The position numbers and the translations under genes are program-made. Positions 13,168 through 22,737 of a stretch of 64,000 bases of DNA are shown here, one piece after another. How positions within the stretch are numbered: the stretch's first letter is position 1; each line of letters begins with the position of its first letter. This DNA is from Phialocephala subalpina (lineage: Eukaryota; Ascomycota; Leotiomycetes; Helotiales; Mollisiaceae), in assembly GCA_900073065.1 (NCBI GenBank), contig FJOG01000072.1, positions 13,306 to 77,305 of the forward strand, read 5' to 3'. Below the pieces are notes generated by a model, which was given only the letters and a program-made list of their open reading frames with translations, made no database searches and was not told the origin of the DNA.

Positions 13168-14215
13168 GCCGGCGTGGGTGATTCTTTTCGCAAACCGATC
13201 GCGTTCAGGTCGATTTGTCGTTGCGCGTCGGGGCTCGAGTGCGGGTCAAGGCAGATAAATTCTTAGGGCTTTGTCAAAGACAGCTCATCAGAATTGATGT
13301 CCAGATATTATCCGCAGGTGTCGTCGAATTATGAAGGATGGGTTGTGGTGGTTTGGAGGTGTCGCATGAGCAGTTGAGGTGGTTGTGATATTCCACCAAA
13401 ATTATTGGAGTTTGGATCGGAGCTGGAAGAGGGCTCGAAATTGGGCCGAAGCCTTCTGCCAAGAGAAAGTTTGGCAAGGCGGGAGTTTTATCAGAACCAA
13501 AACCCCAACTTTCACCACGTAAAACAAGAGTGCACTGTTGGAAACAATGCTCTTGATCTCAATTAGTCACGGATACATATTCACGACTTTACCTTTATTT
13601 GTTGTTTTGATAGGTATTGTGCCTGCAATTATCCAGCTCAAGGTGCTTCACAAACAGCCCCTTTGCCTTGATGACATAGCAGCTGCACTAGTGTAATGAG
13701 GAGCATAACAAAACACTTTAATATTGAGCACTTTGCAGCATTATTGTGATCAAGTATTCTCAATATAAGAAGGTTTTCTATTCAACAAGAAAGCAGATTA
13801 AAAAAATTCATGCAATTGGAGGTACTTGAAAGTCCTTCGAAGTTTGGTATACTTAGAGTCGATTTTGCACTCCTGCTCTCTATGATCTGCCGTACCGCTT
13901 GATCTGCTCCCTCCGCCCCTCATCATTGTGACTCCCCCACTGCACCACCACCAGCGCCTCTGGCGTCTGTCTGCATTATCAACTTCAACTACTTTCTGCT
14001 TTCAATCTTCGGGTAGATTCTGTTTCATTCATGGTGGCGACCTTTATCCCAGATTTCAGAACGGTAATCTTCCAGGTTTCCTGGAACATCACCAGATTCG
14101 AAGCAGTACCTACCTCGCATCCGGATCCTCCCAACCTCGAGTCGAGCATACATCGTGCAGGACGGCTTTGTTCTCTTCTTGCTCCATAGTCCGGCAAAAC
14201 CAGGGACATTCGACA
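13168..14215. promoter_or_regulatory. Shared upstream region of UBP3 and RNF10-like gene
   Basis: 1.05 kb between two divergent ubiquitin-pathway genes. The part next to the RING gene is CT-rich, usual for fungal 5' UTRs. The RING frame stays open upstream to 13928 but contains no ATG. A GGGACATT arm sits at 14203, 6 nt before the RING-gene ATG, with a weak 9-nt-spaced partner (5 of 8 pairs). Confidence 0.45.
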
Positions 14216-16687
14216 ATGAATTCTGTTCCGCCAAACGCGCTATCATCTGCTGGGGGCAAATTGATTAATCCATCCTCCTCGCACTCTCCCATCCAACACC
14301 AGCAGCAGCAGGTTACCTCACCAAGCTTCGAGTCCCGACGATCCGCCAGCCATTCGAACCAAATCACCGGCTCTCCCAGGAACAGCCAGGGCCAACGGAA
14401 CAAGCACAAGAATTTGAGGAGACCTAGACTTGGAGTGGACGAAGACGCAATGGCGGAGTCTGGGGCTATGAGAAATGCGAATAGTCGCAGAGGGCAGACC
14501 TCAATTACCCATCTGATGAACTTCACCCTCCCTCCGCGACCTCAAGACTATCGAAGTACGATGCAACGTGGGACAAGGAGAGGGAATATCTATGGCATTG
14601 GATCTGGGCACCATTCGAGCGACAAAGCTAGGTATATCCACGCGAACTACCGATTCATCGTCAAGCCGTACGGAGACTACAAACCCCAGGCCATCAATGC
14701 CGATCAGCATCTCGAATGGAACGACGTATTACAGATTCTTGCTTCCTCGGTCTCTCAAGACGCGTCTTGCCCAATCTGCCTCTCCCATCCAGTTGCCCCG
14801 CGAATGGCGAAGTGCGGCCATATCTTCTGCCTGCCTTGTATGATTCGATACATGCACTCTTCCGACGATGCAAACCCTGTTCCGGAGAAGAAGGCGAGAT
14901 GGAAGAAGTGTCCAATCTGTTGGGATTCGGTTTATATGTCAGAAACAAGGCCGGTAAGAATGTCCCACAATTTCCGGAACATTTTAATGTCTCCCAGAAG
15001 AATGGACTATGCTGACTGCAATGTGCTGGTTTTTAGGTACGGTGGTATACCGGCCAGGAGAATGTCCCACCTCGCGAGGGTGATGATGTGGTACTGCGTT
15101 TGGTGATGCGGCAGCCGGGTAGCACTCTCGCATTACCTAGGGACGGTGCTGATGTCCTTGGCAAGAACGAAGATGTTCCTTGGTGAGCAAACCCCTAAGC
15201 ACAACCCTCAGACATTCATTTCTGGGCTTTCATGAATGTCTCACTTCTCCTGGGACGTTCTAAGCTTGCTCAAAATCGTGGAAAACAAGTTACTCATAGG
15301 ACGTTCGCAGGTACTTTGCCGCAGAAGTGACGGACTATGCTCGGATTATGAAGGGCAGTGAGGAATACATGGTGGAGCAATACGACGCAGAAATCGAGGA
15401 TCTTCAGCGTCAGGAGAACGAAGATGAGCTTATGTTTGGAGAAGAACCAGAGTGGACAAGAAAGGCGGTGAACACTGTTCGCGAGGCAAAAGAGAAGATC
15501 AAGGGCATTGGTGATCCTCCAGCCGCTGCGAAGCAACCAGCTGAGAAGCCAGTCAAGCGCCAGCCAATTCAGTTCACCGCGGTTGATGAGGACGCACCAG
15601 AGATGTAAGAAATCCCATATTTGAATGTCTCCGTTCTCCTGGGACATTTGGATTGTGCATTTTGTACTTACTAATCCGTCTTTCCAGGTACTTTATCCAG
15701 AATGCTTCGAGATCGGGTTTGAGCGTAGCTACTGAGAGTTATACGCCACCCGTAAGCGGCGACGATTCTCAGACATCACAACCTAGCGAGTCGAAACCAA
15801 TCCCTTCTCACCCCAGATCCCACAATCCACGCTATATACAACAACACGAGGGACATCATCCAGATGCTCCATACTTCTTCTACCAAGCACTGTTACACTA
15901 CTATCTTGCGCCACTCGATATCCGAATTCTAAAGTCCGCCTTTGGCAGTTTTGCCGCTTTCCCGTCAACCCTTCTTCCACGCCTTGAGCGCGTTTCGACT
16001 GGCCACATCATGGACGACGACCTACGCAAACGAACCAAATACCTTTCACATCTTCCTTACGGCTGCGAAGTTGGCTTCCTGGAGTGTAACTGGACCGACG
16101 TTGTGCCCCCCGAGATCCTAGATCAGTTCAAGGACGAGATCGAGAAGAGAAGAAAGAGAAATAGAGAGAAGGAAGTACGAGAAGAGCGTGACAGAGTAAG
16201 GGCGGAGAAGGCTGAGGATGATGCGAGATGGGCTATGGCCAGGAAGAAGCACACCAATGTTCCAGTATCTGAGGGACTTTCAGGCGACGATTTCCACCCT
16301 TTGGCTCCTTCCTCCTTGGATGCCAGCGGCTCCTCTCCGCCTTGGCCGGCTAGACAGGGTTCTTCCTTCGCTACGCTCGCCTCCCCTTCCACAAGCCCTT
16401 CCGCTCCGCGCACGGTATGGGGAACTGCCATGGTTTCCGCTGCAGCTTCCTCCCCGGAAGTCCACCCACAGGAGGGACATTCTGAAGTTGACGATGGCTG
16501 GCTACACTCTTGGGAGCAAGAACTACAGGCCGAGAATGAGCTTATTGCTCAGGTTCAAGCAGCTTCACTCGATGATAATAGTCGGGGAACCCAGAATTCC
16601 AGTTTCCGGCAAACCGTGGGACAAGGGAAAAAGAAGAAGGCAAAGAAGATCACGTTGATGAGTACTACTGCTAGAAGAGCAGCTTAA
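14216..16687 (+). CDS. RNF10/Mag2-like RING finger protein
   Basis: Probable E3 ubiquitin ligase of the RNF10 (yeast Mag2) family, linked in other organisms to ribosome-associated ubiquitination of small-subunit proteins. Four exons (14216-14953, 15037-15182, 15311-15604, 15688-16687; introns 83, 128 and 83 nt) give 725 aa. Residues 1-100 are Ser/Gln/Asn-rich; the family core ITHLMNFTLPPRP follows. The C3HC4 RING spans Cys185, Cys188, Cys200, His202, Cys205, Cys208, Cys232 and Cys235, with a charged insert before the last pair. Downstream are YFYQALLHYYLAPLDIRIL-like RNF10 core sequence (here FFYQ), a Glu/Arg-rich coiled coil (~500-535) and a Ser/Pro-rich tail. The start is the first ATG of the frame. 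The introns are longer than usual for this window, and every one contains the 25-nt hairpin element. Confidence 0.9.
14959..14983. repeat. 25-nt hairpin element in RNF10 intron 1
   Basis: Arms AATGTCCC and GGAACATT around the 9-nt loop ACAATTTCC; 7 of 8 positions pair. It begins 5 nt inside the intron, so the left arm nearly touches the 5' splice site. Confidence 0.65.
15061..15085. repeat. Partial hairpin element in RNF10 exon 2
   Basis: A perfect left arm AATGTCCC, a 9-nt spacer, then GGGTGATG (5 of 8 match). It lies in coding sequence and reads in frame as Asn-Val-Pro-x-x-Glu-Gly. Confidence 0.35.
15235..15259. repeat. 25-nt hairpin element in RNF10 intron 2
   Basis: Arms AATGTCTC and GGGACGTT, loop ACTTCTCCT (9 nt); all 8 positions pair with two G-U wobbles, and a ninth G-C pair extends the stem. 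The 5' half differs from the intron-3 copy mainly in the loop; the right-arm A-to-G change keeps pairing. Confidence 0.7.
15624..15648. repeat. 25-nt hairpin element in RNF10 intron 3 (best copy)
   Basis: Arms AATGTCTC and GGGACATT, loop CGTTCTCCT (9 nt); all 8 positions pair with one G-U. The loop shares TTCTCCT with the intron-2 copy. A clear TACTAAT branch site follows downstream in the same intron. Confidence 0.72.
16256..16280. repeat. 25-nt hairpin element inside RNF10 coding exon
   Basis: Arms AATGTTCC and GGGACTTT, loop AGTATCTGA; 7 of 8 positions pair including one G-U. It is in frame as Asn-Val-Pro-Val-Ser-Glu-Gly-Leu, in a low-complexity part of the protein. Confidence 0.6.
16457..16481. 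repeat. Partial hairpin element inside RNF10 coding exon
   Basis: Left arm GAAGTCCA and perfect right arm GGGACATT with 9-nt spacing; 5 Watson-Crick pairs plus one wobble. In frame as Glu-Val-His-Pro-Gln-Glu-Gly-His, the same codon phase as the other coding copies. Confidence 0.4.
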
Positions 16688-16713
16688 TTTTGATTTTACC
16701 TACATTGCATTGC

Positions 16714-16738
16714 ATTGTCCATAGCGAGGTGGGACATT
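16714..16738. repeat. 25-nt hairpin element, RNF10 3' flank
   Basis: Arms ATTGTCCA and GGGACATT with a 9-nt loop (TAGCGAGGT); 6 of 8 positions pair. It starts 27 nt after the stop codon, so it is probably in the 3' UTR. Confidence 0.55.
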
Positions 16739-16802
16739 CTGGCGTTTGGTCGGTAGATACCGAGGTGAGATCGCGTTTTGCAGAGACGAATATACAGATT
16801 AC

Positions 16803-16827
16803 AATGTCCCGACAAGGCAGGGTCATT
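16803..16827. repeat. 25-nt hairpin element, RNF10 3' flank
   Basis: Arms AATGTCCC and GGGTCATT around the 9-nt loop GACAAGGCA; 7 of 8 positions pair. Confidence 0.62.
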
Positions 16828-17316
16828 CAAATTTGCATTTTCATGTGCTTCGGATATTCCTGTTCCAACGCAAAGATATCTGAGGCTGGGAGTTAGGCAT
16901 CAGGTCCCATCACTTCCCATTTCAGCCATCAAAGAGTTCCCTTCCTCTTCCATTACTTGAAGAAGCAATCGAAGATCTAGCCATCATACATTCTGTATTT
17001 TTCCCTCCACGATCTTTGGATTCCCGTTTTAGTTATGCTCTTCCCTGGCCAGCTGGTCGAGTGATCTCTGATAGGCGCAGTCTTAGCGGCACGAAACAGC
17101 CACCCACACTGCATTACCGGATCGGGTAATGGAAGAGACGGCAGAACCATTCTACCATCAACAATTTGTCCATTAAAATTCCTCAATACGCTGTCTTCTT
17201 TGCTTTCTGTTTTTCAAACTCTTTCTCTTCGCCGTTATCACCATCTTTTTCATCATCGCCAATTGTTCCTGCAGCTTATCCTTTACTCGTTGCTGTGCTT
17301 GTTTTGCTGCGGCTTC

Positions 17317-18429
17317 ATGGCAATGGAGTCTCACCGCCTCACTTCGACCAACTATCCATCCTCCACCCACGCCGAAAATGGGAGCGTCAACCGGTCAGAG
17401 ACCTATGATCTCGACAGCTCGTCCAACAGCGACGCGTCAGACACAACCAGCAGCGACAAAATAAATGATTGGCTCAATGATCGATACGCCGGGCCGGGAC
17501 TACCAGGCTTCTGCACCACGTGCAATGGGCACAGCTCGTCAGATTTAGCCGCAGATGCCATAACGGCTCACCAGGAGAGGATGAGGGACATTTTGGCTTA
17601 CCCTCAGCGTAGTTATCTTCCTGGAGAGAATCGTCCATGGTGCAAGGACAGTGGGAAGCAACGGAGCCAGCCTGCTCGATCGAAGAGTGATCGTGTTAAG
17701 AAAGCGTCGCCTTCACAAGCCACTTCATCTCGTGCTCAAGGATCTGGAACGCGTACTTCCAGACTGCCCGAGAGCCAGCTTCTTGAGTCTTTGGATGCAT
17801 GGTCGTCCTCCTTGAGTCAACCAACGGTTGCGGCTATTCCCGTTGGGTCACATGGGATGATCGAGACATCTTCGCACTTTCCGAGTCCTGGATCCACCTC
17901 TTCAATGCCTGTCTTGTCCTCCCAAGAGACATCAATCGCCCCAACATTTGATCACCCATTCCATCACGCAGATGTATGGTCGCAAAGTCCATTCCCCCCT
18001 TCCAGCGATGTCAACCAAACCGCTCTACCTCCAGACAATATGCATATGCGTCAATTCTTCTCCCCAAAATTCCATCAGAACCAGAGCTTCTCACCAGACG
18101 ACGTCGCTTTGCAGACAACCACTTTTGGGCAGCAGATACAATTTGAAGAGATGGATTGGAGCAATCCTAACCTTGGCTTTTCATCATCCAACCCCGGGAG
18201 CGGCTCTTCTCCATTTGAAACCTTGCAGATGGATAATTTGTCGACCCTCTTCGAGAGCCCTGATGAGGCACAAGTCGATTTCAACGACTGGATAGTGGAT
18301 GAGCATGCGGATCTTGCGACTGAGTTTGAGGCATTAGTGACTGAGGAGAAGGGCAAGGGGAAGGGGAAGGGGAAGGGGAAGGGGAAGGGCAAGGGCAAGG
18401 GCAAGGGCAAGGAGGTTGTTGACTCATGA
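17317..18429 (+). CDS. Disordered protein with Lys-Gly repeat tail, unknown function
   Basis: Single exon, 370 aa from the first ATG of a longer open frame (the upstream part has no ATG). I recognise no domain. The sequence is Ser/Thr/Pro/Asn-rich and looks intrinsically disordered. One compact patch, around NDWLNDRYAGPGLPGFCTTC with a CxxC pair, may be the only ordered element. The protein ends in ten Lys-Gly dipeptides followed by KEVVDS, encoded by a hexanucleotide repeat. A basic repetitive tail would suit RNA or nucleolar binding, but that is speculation. Confidence 0.7.
   Translation: MAMESHRLTSTNYPSSTHAENGSVNRSETYDLDSSSNSDASDTTSSDKINDWLNDRYAGPGLPGFCTTCNGHSSSDLAADAITAHQERMRDILAYPQRSYLPGENRPWCKDSGKQRSQPARSKSDRVKKASPSQATSSRAQGSGTRTSRLPESQLLESLDAWSSSLSQPTVAAIPVGSHGMIETSSHFPSPGSTSSMPVLSSQETSIAPTFDHPFHHADVWSQSPFPPSSDVNQTALPPDNMHMRQFFSPKFHQNQSFSPDDVALQTTTFGQQIQFEEMDWSNPNLGFSSSNPGSGSSPFETLQMDNLSTLFESPDEAQVDFNDWIVDEHADLATEFEALVTEEKGKGKGKGKGKGKGKGKGKGKEVVDS
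18349..18408 (+). repeat. Hexanucleotide coding repeat AAGGG(G/C)
   Basis: Ten uninterrupted 6-nt units, AAGGGC and AAGGGG, encode (Lys-Gly)10 at the end of the preceding protein. The unit is in frame, so slippage adds or removes whole dipeptides without a frameshift. Confidence 0.9.
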
Positions 18430-18856
18430 GTTTCCAGAGTTTTGCCTTGATGTGAAGTCTTTCCTTGCATGGAGGGGACTTGGGATGTCACAAATTTTCT
18501 TCCGTGCCCAATCAAGAGAGAATAGTTCTTGGCGATTGTTGACTTTAATGAGTTTCCAAATGTTCCACACCTGTTACCTAGCCCCTTTAGCTAAGCACCT
18601 GAGCGTGAAATGCTTTCTAAGGTATATATCGATCGCGGAGTTTTTCCCCTTGGGGTTTTTGGACGTCAGCATTATCGATGTATATAATCCCTTAGCTTAG
18701 CACGACCCCGTACCCCTAGGGAGGCCAGGAGGCAGTCTTGAGCTGTTTATCCGCTTTTTGGTCGTAAATCAATACTACTACTACTACCACCACACCTGTT
18801 TGAACAATGAATTGCGATTTGTTGGTCTGTGCTTCAAATGTTGATTTTCATTCATC
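18430..18856. other. Convergent 3' region
   Basis: Lies between the ends of two convergent genes. It contains a short (CTA)n/(CCA)n run near 18773-18793. No gene seen. Confidence 0.4.
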
Positions 18857-20543
18857 TCAATTTCCCCATATCAATATCTCCTCCCTATCCCTCAAGTGAG
18901 AAGCAACGACCGTCGACAGCCAATTCGCTTCATTAACACCTGAAATCGCCTGCTCAAAACGCGCCCATATACTATGAGGCTTCGCCTCCCGCTTCTTCCT
19001 CTCAACACACATGATCCTACACATAAATGCCATCTTCCTCATATTGAATGGCGTCACCCTGCTAGCAACCGCCAAGTTCGAAAGGAAGACGATAAAATTC
19101 AGCCGGATCTGGCTCTCGATAGCCTCATTGAACAATCTACGATCGCTGAATGCTTTCGAAGGCAGTGAAAGGTTCTGGAGCCCTTGAATAGTTTTCGAGA
19201 GAGTGGGGTGGGAGAACGCTGGAGCAGCGAGGATCTTGAGGATCGTGGTGTCGATGAGGATGAGGTATATGCTATCTTTGCAGCATAGGAGTGGTGCAAA
19301 ATCAGATTCTCTGTTTTCTGCCATATCCAGAACATGGTCCAATGCCCCTTTGATCTGTTTTCTCAGTTCCCAAAGCTGCTCCAGCGCATCTCGAAGCTTG
19401 GGCTCGTCCAACTCAGAAGCATGGTTAGCTTCAATGAGGAGGGTGGAGAGCTGGGCCAGGATCTTGTTCGATATCGTGAGGGGTCGTGTCTGTGGTAGAC
19501 CCACGATCATGTTTTCATGATTGAGGATCCCATGCCATTCTGGGGCGTCGAGGAAGCATGGTGTGAAAGTCGTCATTGCTTCTCCGGACTGCAAGGCATT
19601 AAATTCATTCTAATCAGAGCAGGTGTTGTTGGGCGACTTACGATCAAACCTTCTTGTGACTCAAGTAAGGCGAGACCGAAGCCACTTCGGTGCCGTGCTG
19701 GACCTCTGAGCTTGATTATATGAGACGTCCCGCAGATATGAGTGAGCCAAGACTCGTCGAGGTTATCTGCCAACACCTTCACAGCATTAGCTTCCTTCTT
19801 CAACCATCAACACCGAAACCTACCTCATACCAACTCAACAGCACGGCAGCACACAACGTTTCATCGCTCAGTGCCTCCTTCTCATCCCCAAAAGCAATCC
19901 GAAGGCTTCTCACCGCCTCATAATACTCTCTCCGATCATGGTTCAACGACCCCGCATTCTCTTGCAGACAAGCAGAATACGCTGTCAAAGTACATCTCAC
20001 CGCATCATCCAGTGCCTTGCTTTGCCCGAGTCGAGAAGGAACGAAGTCAAAGAACTGCCCGAGGTTGCGGATATGTATACCAGGTGGCTTTTTGTCCTCC
20101 AGATGGGCGATAACCTCCTTCGAGAGTTCAGCAACGGATCCGGAGTTTGAATTGAAAGAGTGACTGTTGAGGGGAGAAGTCTTAGTGTTGGGTGTGGGGT
20201 TGATGACAATTCTTGCATGACGAGGGGTTGTCTTCTTTTGGATCTCAGAGTCTGGAAGCCACTGTTGCTCGTCTCGGAATTGGTCAGTTGAAGCGCTACT
20301 TCATCAACGAGTTGCATTCTGCTTACATGGGTGGATCGTGGCAGTCTTCTCTCGTCGCTTCCATGCTTTTGCATATCCTGGACAATCCCAGCCGCCTTGG
20401 ATGCATTGATTGCATACTGGCTGGCATCGATCACACTGTTCAGCGTAAGTGACTGGAGAAAGATGCTCTCATTGGTACGAACGTACCTTCACTTTCCTTG
20501 TCTGGCACGTGCCACACGCCTTTGATCTCGACTGGACAAGCAT
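18857..20543 (-). CDS. Zn(2)-Cys(6) fungal transcription factor
   Basis: Five exons (20543-20487, 20435-20327, 20251-19824, 19776-19642, 19588-18857) give 486 aa. The first exon ends inside the DNA-binding cluster; splicing restores a canonical binuclear zinc finger with Cys10, 13, 20, 27, 30 and 37 (spacing 2-6-6-2-6) plus an extra Cys23, around ACGTCQTRKVKCDRC. A short linker leads to the fungal regulatory region, with ALDDAVRCTLTAYSAC, LLSWYE, HICGTSHIIKLRGP and RSGFGLALLESQEGL, which is typical of the group with a C-terminal fungal_trans_2-like domain. Intron 2 (75 nt) has two possible acceptors; only the distal one keeps the frame open. It is divergent from the esterase gene, so it may regulate it. 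Target and ligand are unknown. Confidence 0.88.
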
Positions 20544-21079
20544 TTCATTTGGTATATAAGAGGTTCACTCGGAGTTTGACGCTCGATTGAGGTCGCGGCA
20601 CGATGAGTTATATGTTTTTAAGTTGTCCGCTCGGTTTTGCCTCGCTCGTTACGAGAAGCGGGGTTAGTAAACTCCGAAGCGAGAGGAAAGGGGGGATCTT
20701 AACCACATTCGATCCCAAAGTCCGGCACCACCAATCAGAGGAACGTGCATCACGTGCGGCCCATCTGATATATATTCTGCGACGTACGCCTGTACTGTGC
20801 CACAGGAATCAAGAAATGTACCTCGGAGAAGATTTCGCGTGTGCGTTCATTTCGGCGATATGAAGCAATTCAGGTAGATGTTGCGGCTACGGATAGAATG
20901 TTGCCCCGCCAGTGGACCTTCATTCCCCGTTCGTCCCACTTAAAAGGTACGGTGTGATTCTTGACGAAGGATCCAGGGAGCCTCATGGAAGATAAAAAAC
21001 ATGATGGACTGACCCAAGTGACTGCGTGCGGTTCAAAGTCTTCTCTTTTCTCGACCAGCAATCACAAGGCAACCTCAAA
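20544..21079. promoter_or_regulatory. Divergent promoter between Zn2Cys6 factor and esterase
   Basis: About 0.54 kb between the two start codons. It contains a CACGTG E-box (20752), a CCAAT sequence on the plus strand (~20741), an AAAGGGGGG stretch resembling an STRE, CCGG/CGG triplets of the kind bound by Zn2Cys6 proteins, and a TATATAT box near 20770. Motif roles are inferred from consensus only. Confidence 0.4.
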
Positions 21080-22234
21080 ATGTCGACCTCCGATCTTACC
21101 TTGGACACTTCCAAATTCAAAGCAAAGAACATCCCAGCGAACACTCAAGCGGTCAATGCATACATTCTAAATGCATCAACAAGCGAACCTGGAGAGCCAA
21201 AGTGGTGGGAGGTCAGTCTCTCAAGAAGCCGATGTCAAGAGATGCTGACACGATTTCCAGATTGGTGCTCAAGCATACCGAGATCTTCAAGATGAAGGCA
21301 AAACTGGCTGGCCAGCTCCAAAGTTCAGATCAGCCAATGGAACAGAGATTGAGATACCATCACGGGAAAGTGGACGGTCAATCAAGTGTCGTATTGTAGT
21401 TCCAGAAGACAAGAAGCTTGATGGTGTATTCTACTACATCCATGGAGGAGGTCATGTCTTGGCACATTACGACCGGTAAGTTTTCCTTTCAATCCTTTGT
21501 ATCAAGAATTCTGTAATGCTCACCATCTCAGGTTTGATGACACCTTGGATGTTATGGCCAAAGCAACTGGTCTCGCCGTCATCTCCGTGGAATATCGTCT
21601 CGCACCAGAACATCCATTCCCAGCAGGACCTGAGGATGTCTATGATGTCGCCGAATACCTCGTCGATAACGCACCACGAGAATATGGAGGTCCACTGAAG
21701 TTCGTTGGAGGTAAATCCGCAGGGTCTAATCTCTCTATCCTCACGGTTCTACATCTTCTCGAGCATCGTCCAGACTTCGCACTCTCTGGAGCCGTCTTGA
21801 TTTATGGACTGTACGATTGGTTATTGTTACCAAGTGCGCGAACATGGATGACTCCCATAATACTGACCACCGAGAACATCGAACATTTTGGAGACGCCTA
21901 CTTAGGTGACAGGACACCAGAGGACCGACGAGACCCCTCCATCTCGCCTATCTATCATCCTGTCTTTCAAATCCCAGGTTCGAGGTTCGGCGAGACTAAG
22001 AAGGAAGTGAAGTTGCCGCCTGCGCTGTTCTTGTGTGGTACGCAAGATGCTCTTGTGGATGACACTGTGTTGATGAGCTTTCGATGGCAAGTTGCTGGTG
22101 GTGAGGCGACTGTGAAGTTTGTCGAAGGAGCTCCGCATGGGTTTTTGCTTTTCGGAGCAGACAAGTGTGAGATGGCAGCCAGGGGTCATGCAATATTAAC
22201 TGAGTGGCTTAAGGAGAAAGTGTATGCTACTTGA
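21080..22234 (+). CDS. Alpha/beta hydrolase, HSL-type esterase/lipase
   Basis: Three exons (21080-21211, 21261-21475, 21532-22234; introns 49 and 56 nt) encode 349 aa. Hormone-sensitive-lipase family features appear in order: oxyanion-hole motif HGGGH (105-109), YRLAPEHPFPA (137-147), nucleophile elbow GGKSAGS with Ser178, acid Asp288 in TQDALVDD and His318 in APHGF. The nucleophile motif has Lys where the family usually has Asp (GDSAG). No signal peptide, so a cytosolic esterase acting on small acyl or aryl esters is likely; the substrate is not predictable. Confidence 0.9.
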
Positions 22235-22737
22235 GATTAGCTTATTGTTTGCGATGTATATTCCATAATTTCCATCTCGGCTAAAAACCATAGTTTACTG
22301 TGTGCGAAGATCGCCTTCCGAATTCCTCAACACGCTCTTTCACTTTGGACACTCGGCGTGCCCGAAGTACTAGCTCGTCAAGGGAAATTGCGATAATTGC
22401 ATTGAAGTAGAGCATAATTCTTTTGCTGTTCAACATTTGATTCTTTGAAAGTGTTCCGGGTTGACACTGACTCGCTAACCTGCATCCGACCCCACATTTG
22501 TACCCCGCCAAAAGCTTCCCCCTTTTACTCGCCTTGTAAGCGAGAGGAATCAAGATCGTCATACACCACACCTTTTTGAACTTCGTTGCCTAGAATACGA
22601 GCCAAGACAACTGTGCCGTACAGTAGCAACGTCACCCCTCGACGACAAATAATGTAAAGAGAATATCATCGCACAGAGAACCTCTAGCAACTTCATTAAC
22701 TTCTCAATCTCTCGAACATCTGGAAGCACTTGCCAGA
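22235..22737. other. Intergenic, 5' flank of WD40 gene
   Basis: Nothing beyond a leader for the WD40 gene seen. Confidence 0.35.

Larger units (their letters stand above)
16688..17316. other. Region between RNF10-like gene and next gene
   Basis: Holds the RNF10 3' flank with two hairpin elements and, from ~17170, a CT-rich leader for the next plus-strand gene. No further gene seen. Confidence 0.4.

Noticed and set aside
13928..14215. Upstream extension of the RNF10-like frame by 96 codons
   Set aside because: The frame is open but contains no ATG; the first ATG is at 14216 and the upstream sequence looks like a CT-rich leader.
17200..17316. Hydrophobic N-terminal extension of the Lys-Gly protein
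   Set aside because: It would start at CTG; the first ATG lies at 17317, so the apparent membrane segment is untranslated leader.
19990..20040. Apparent frameshift in the Zn2Cys6 gene
   Set aside because: Re-reading the bases against the opposite-strand translation restored a continuous frame; it was a transcription slip on my side.
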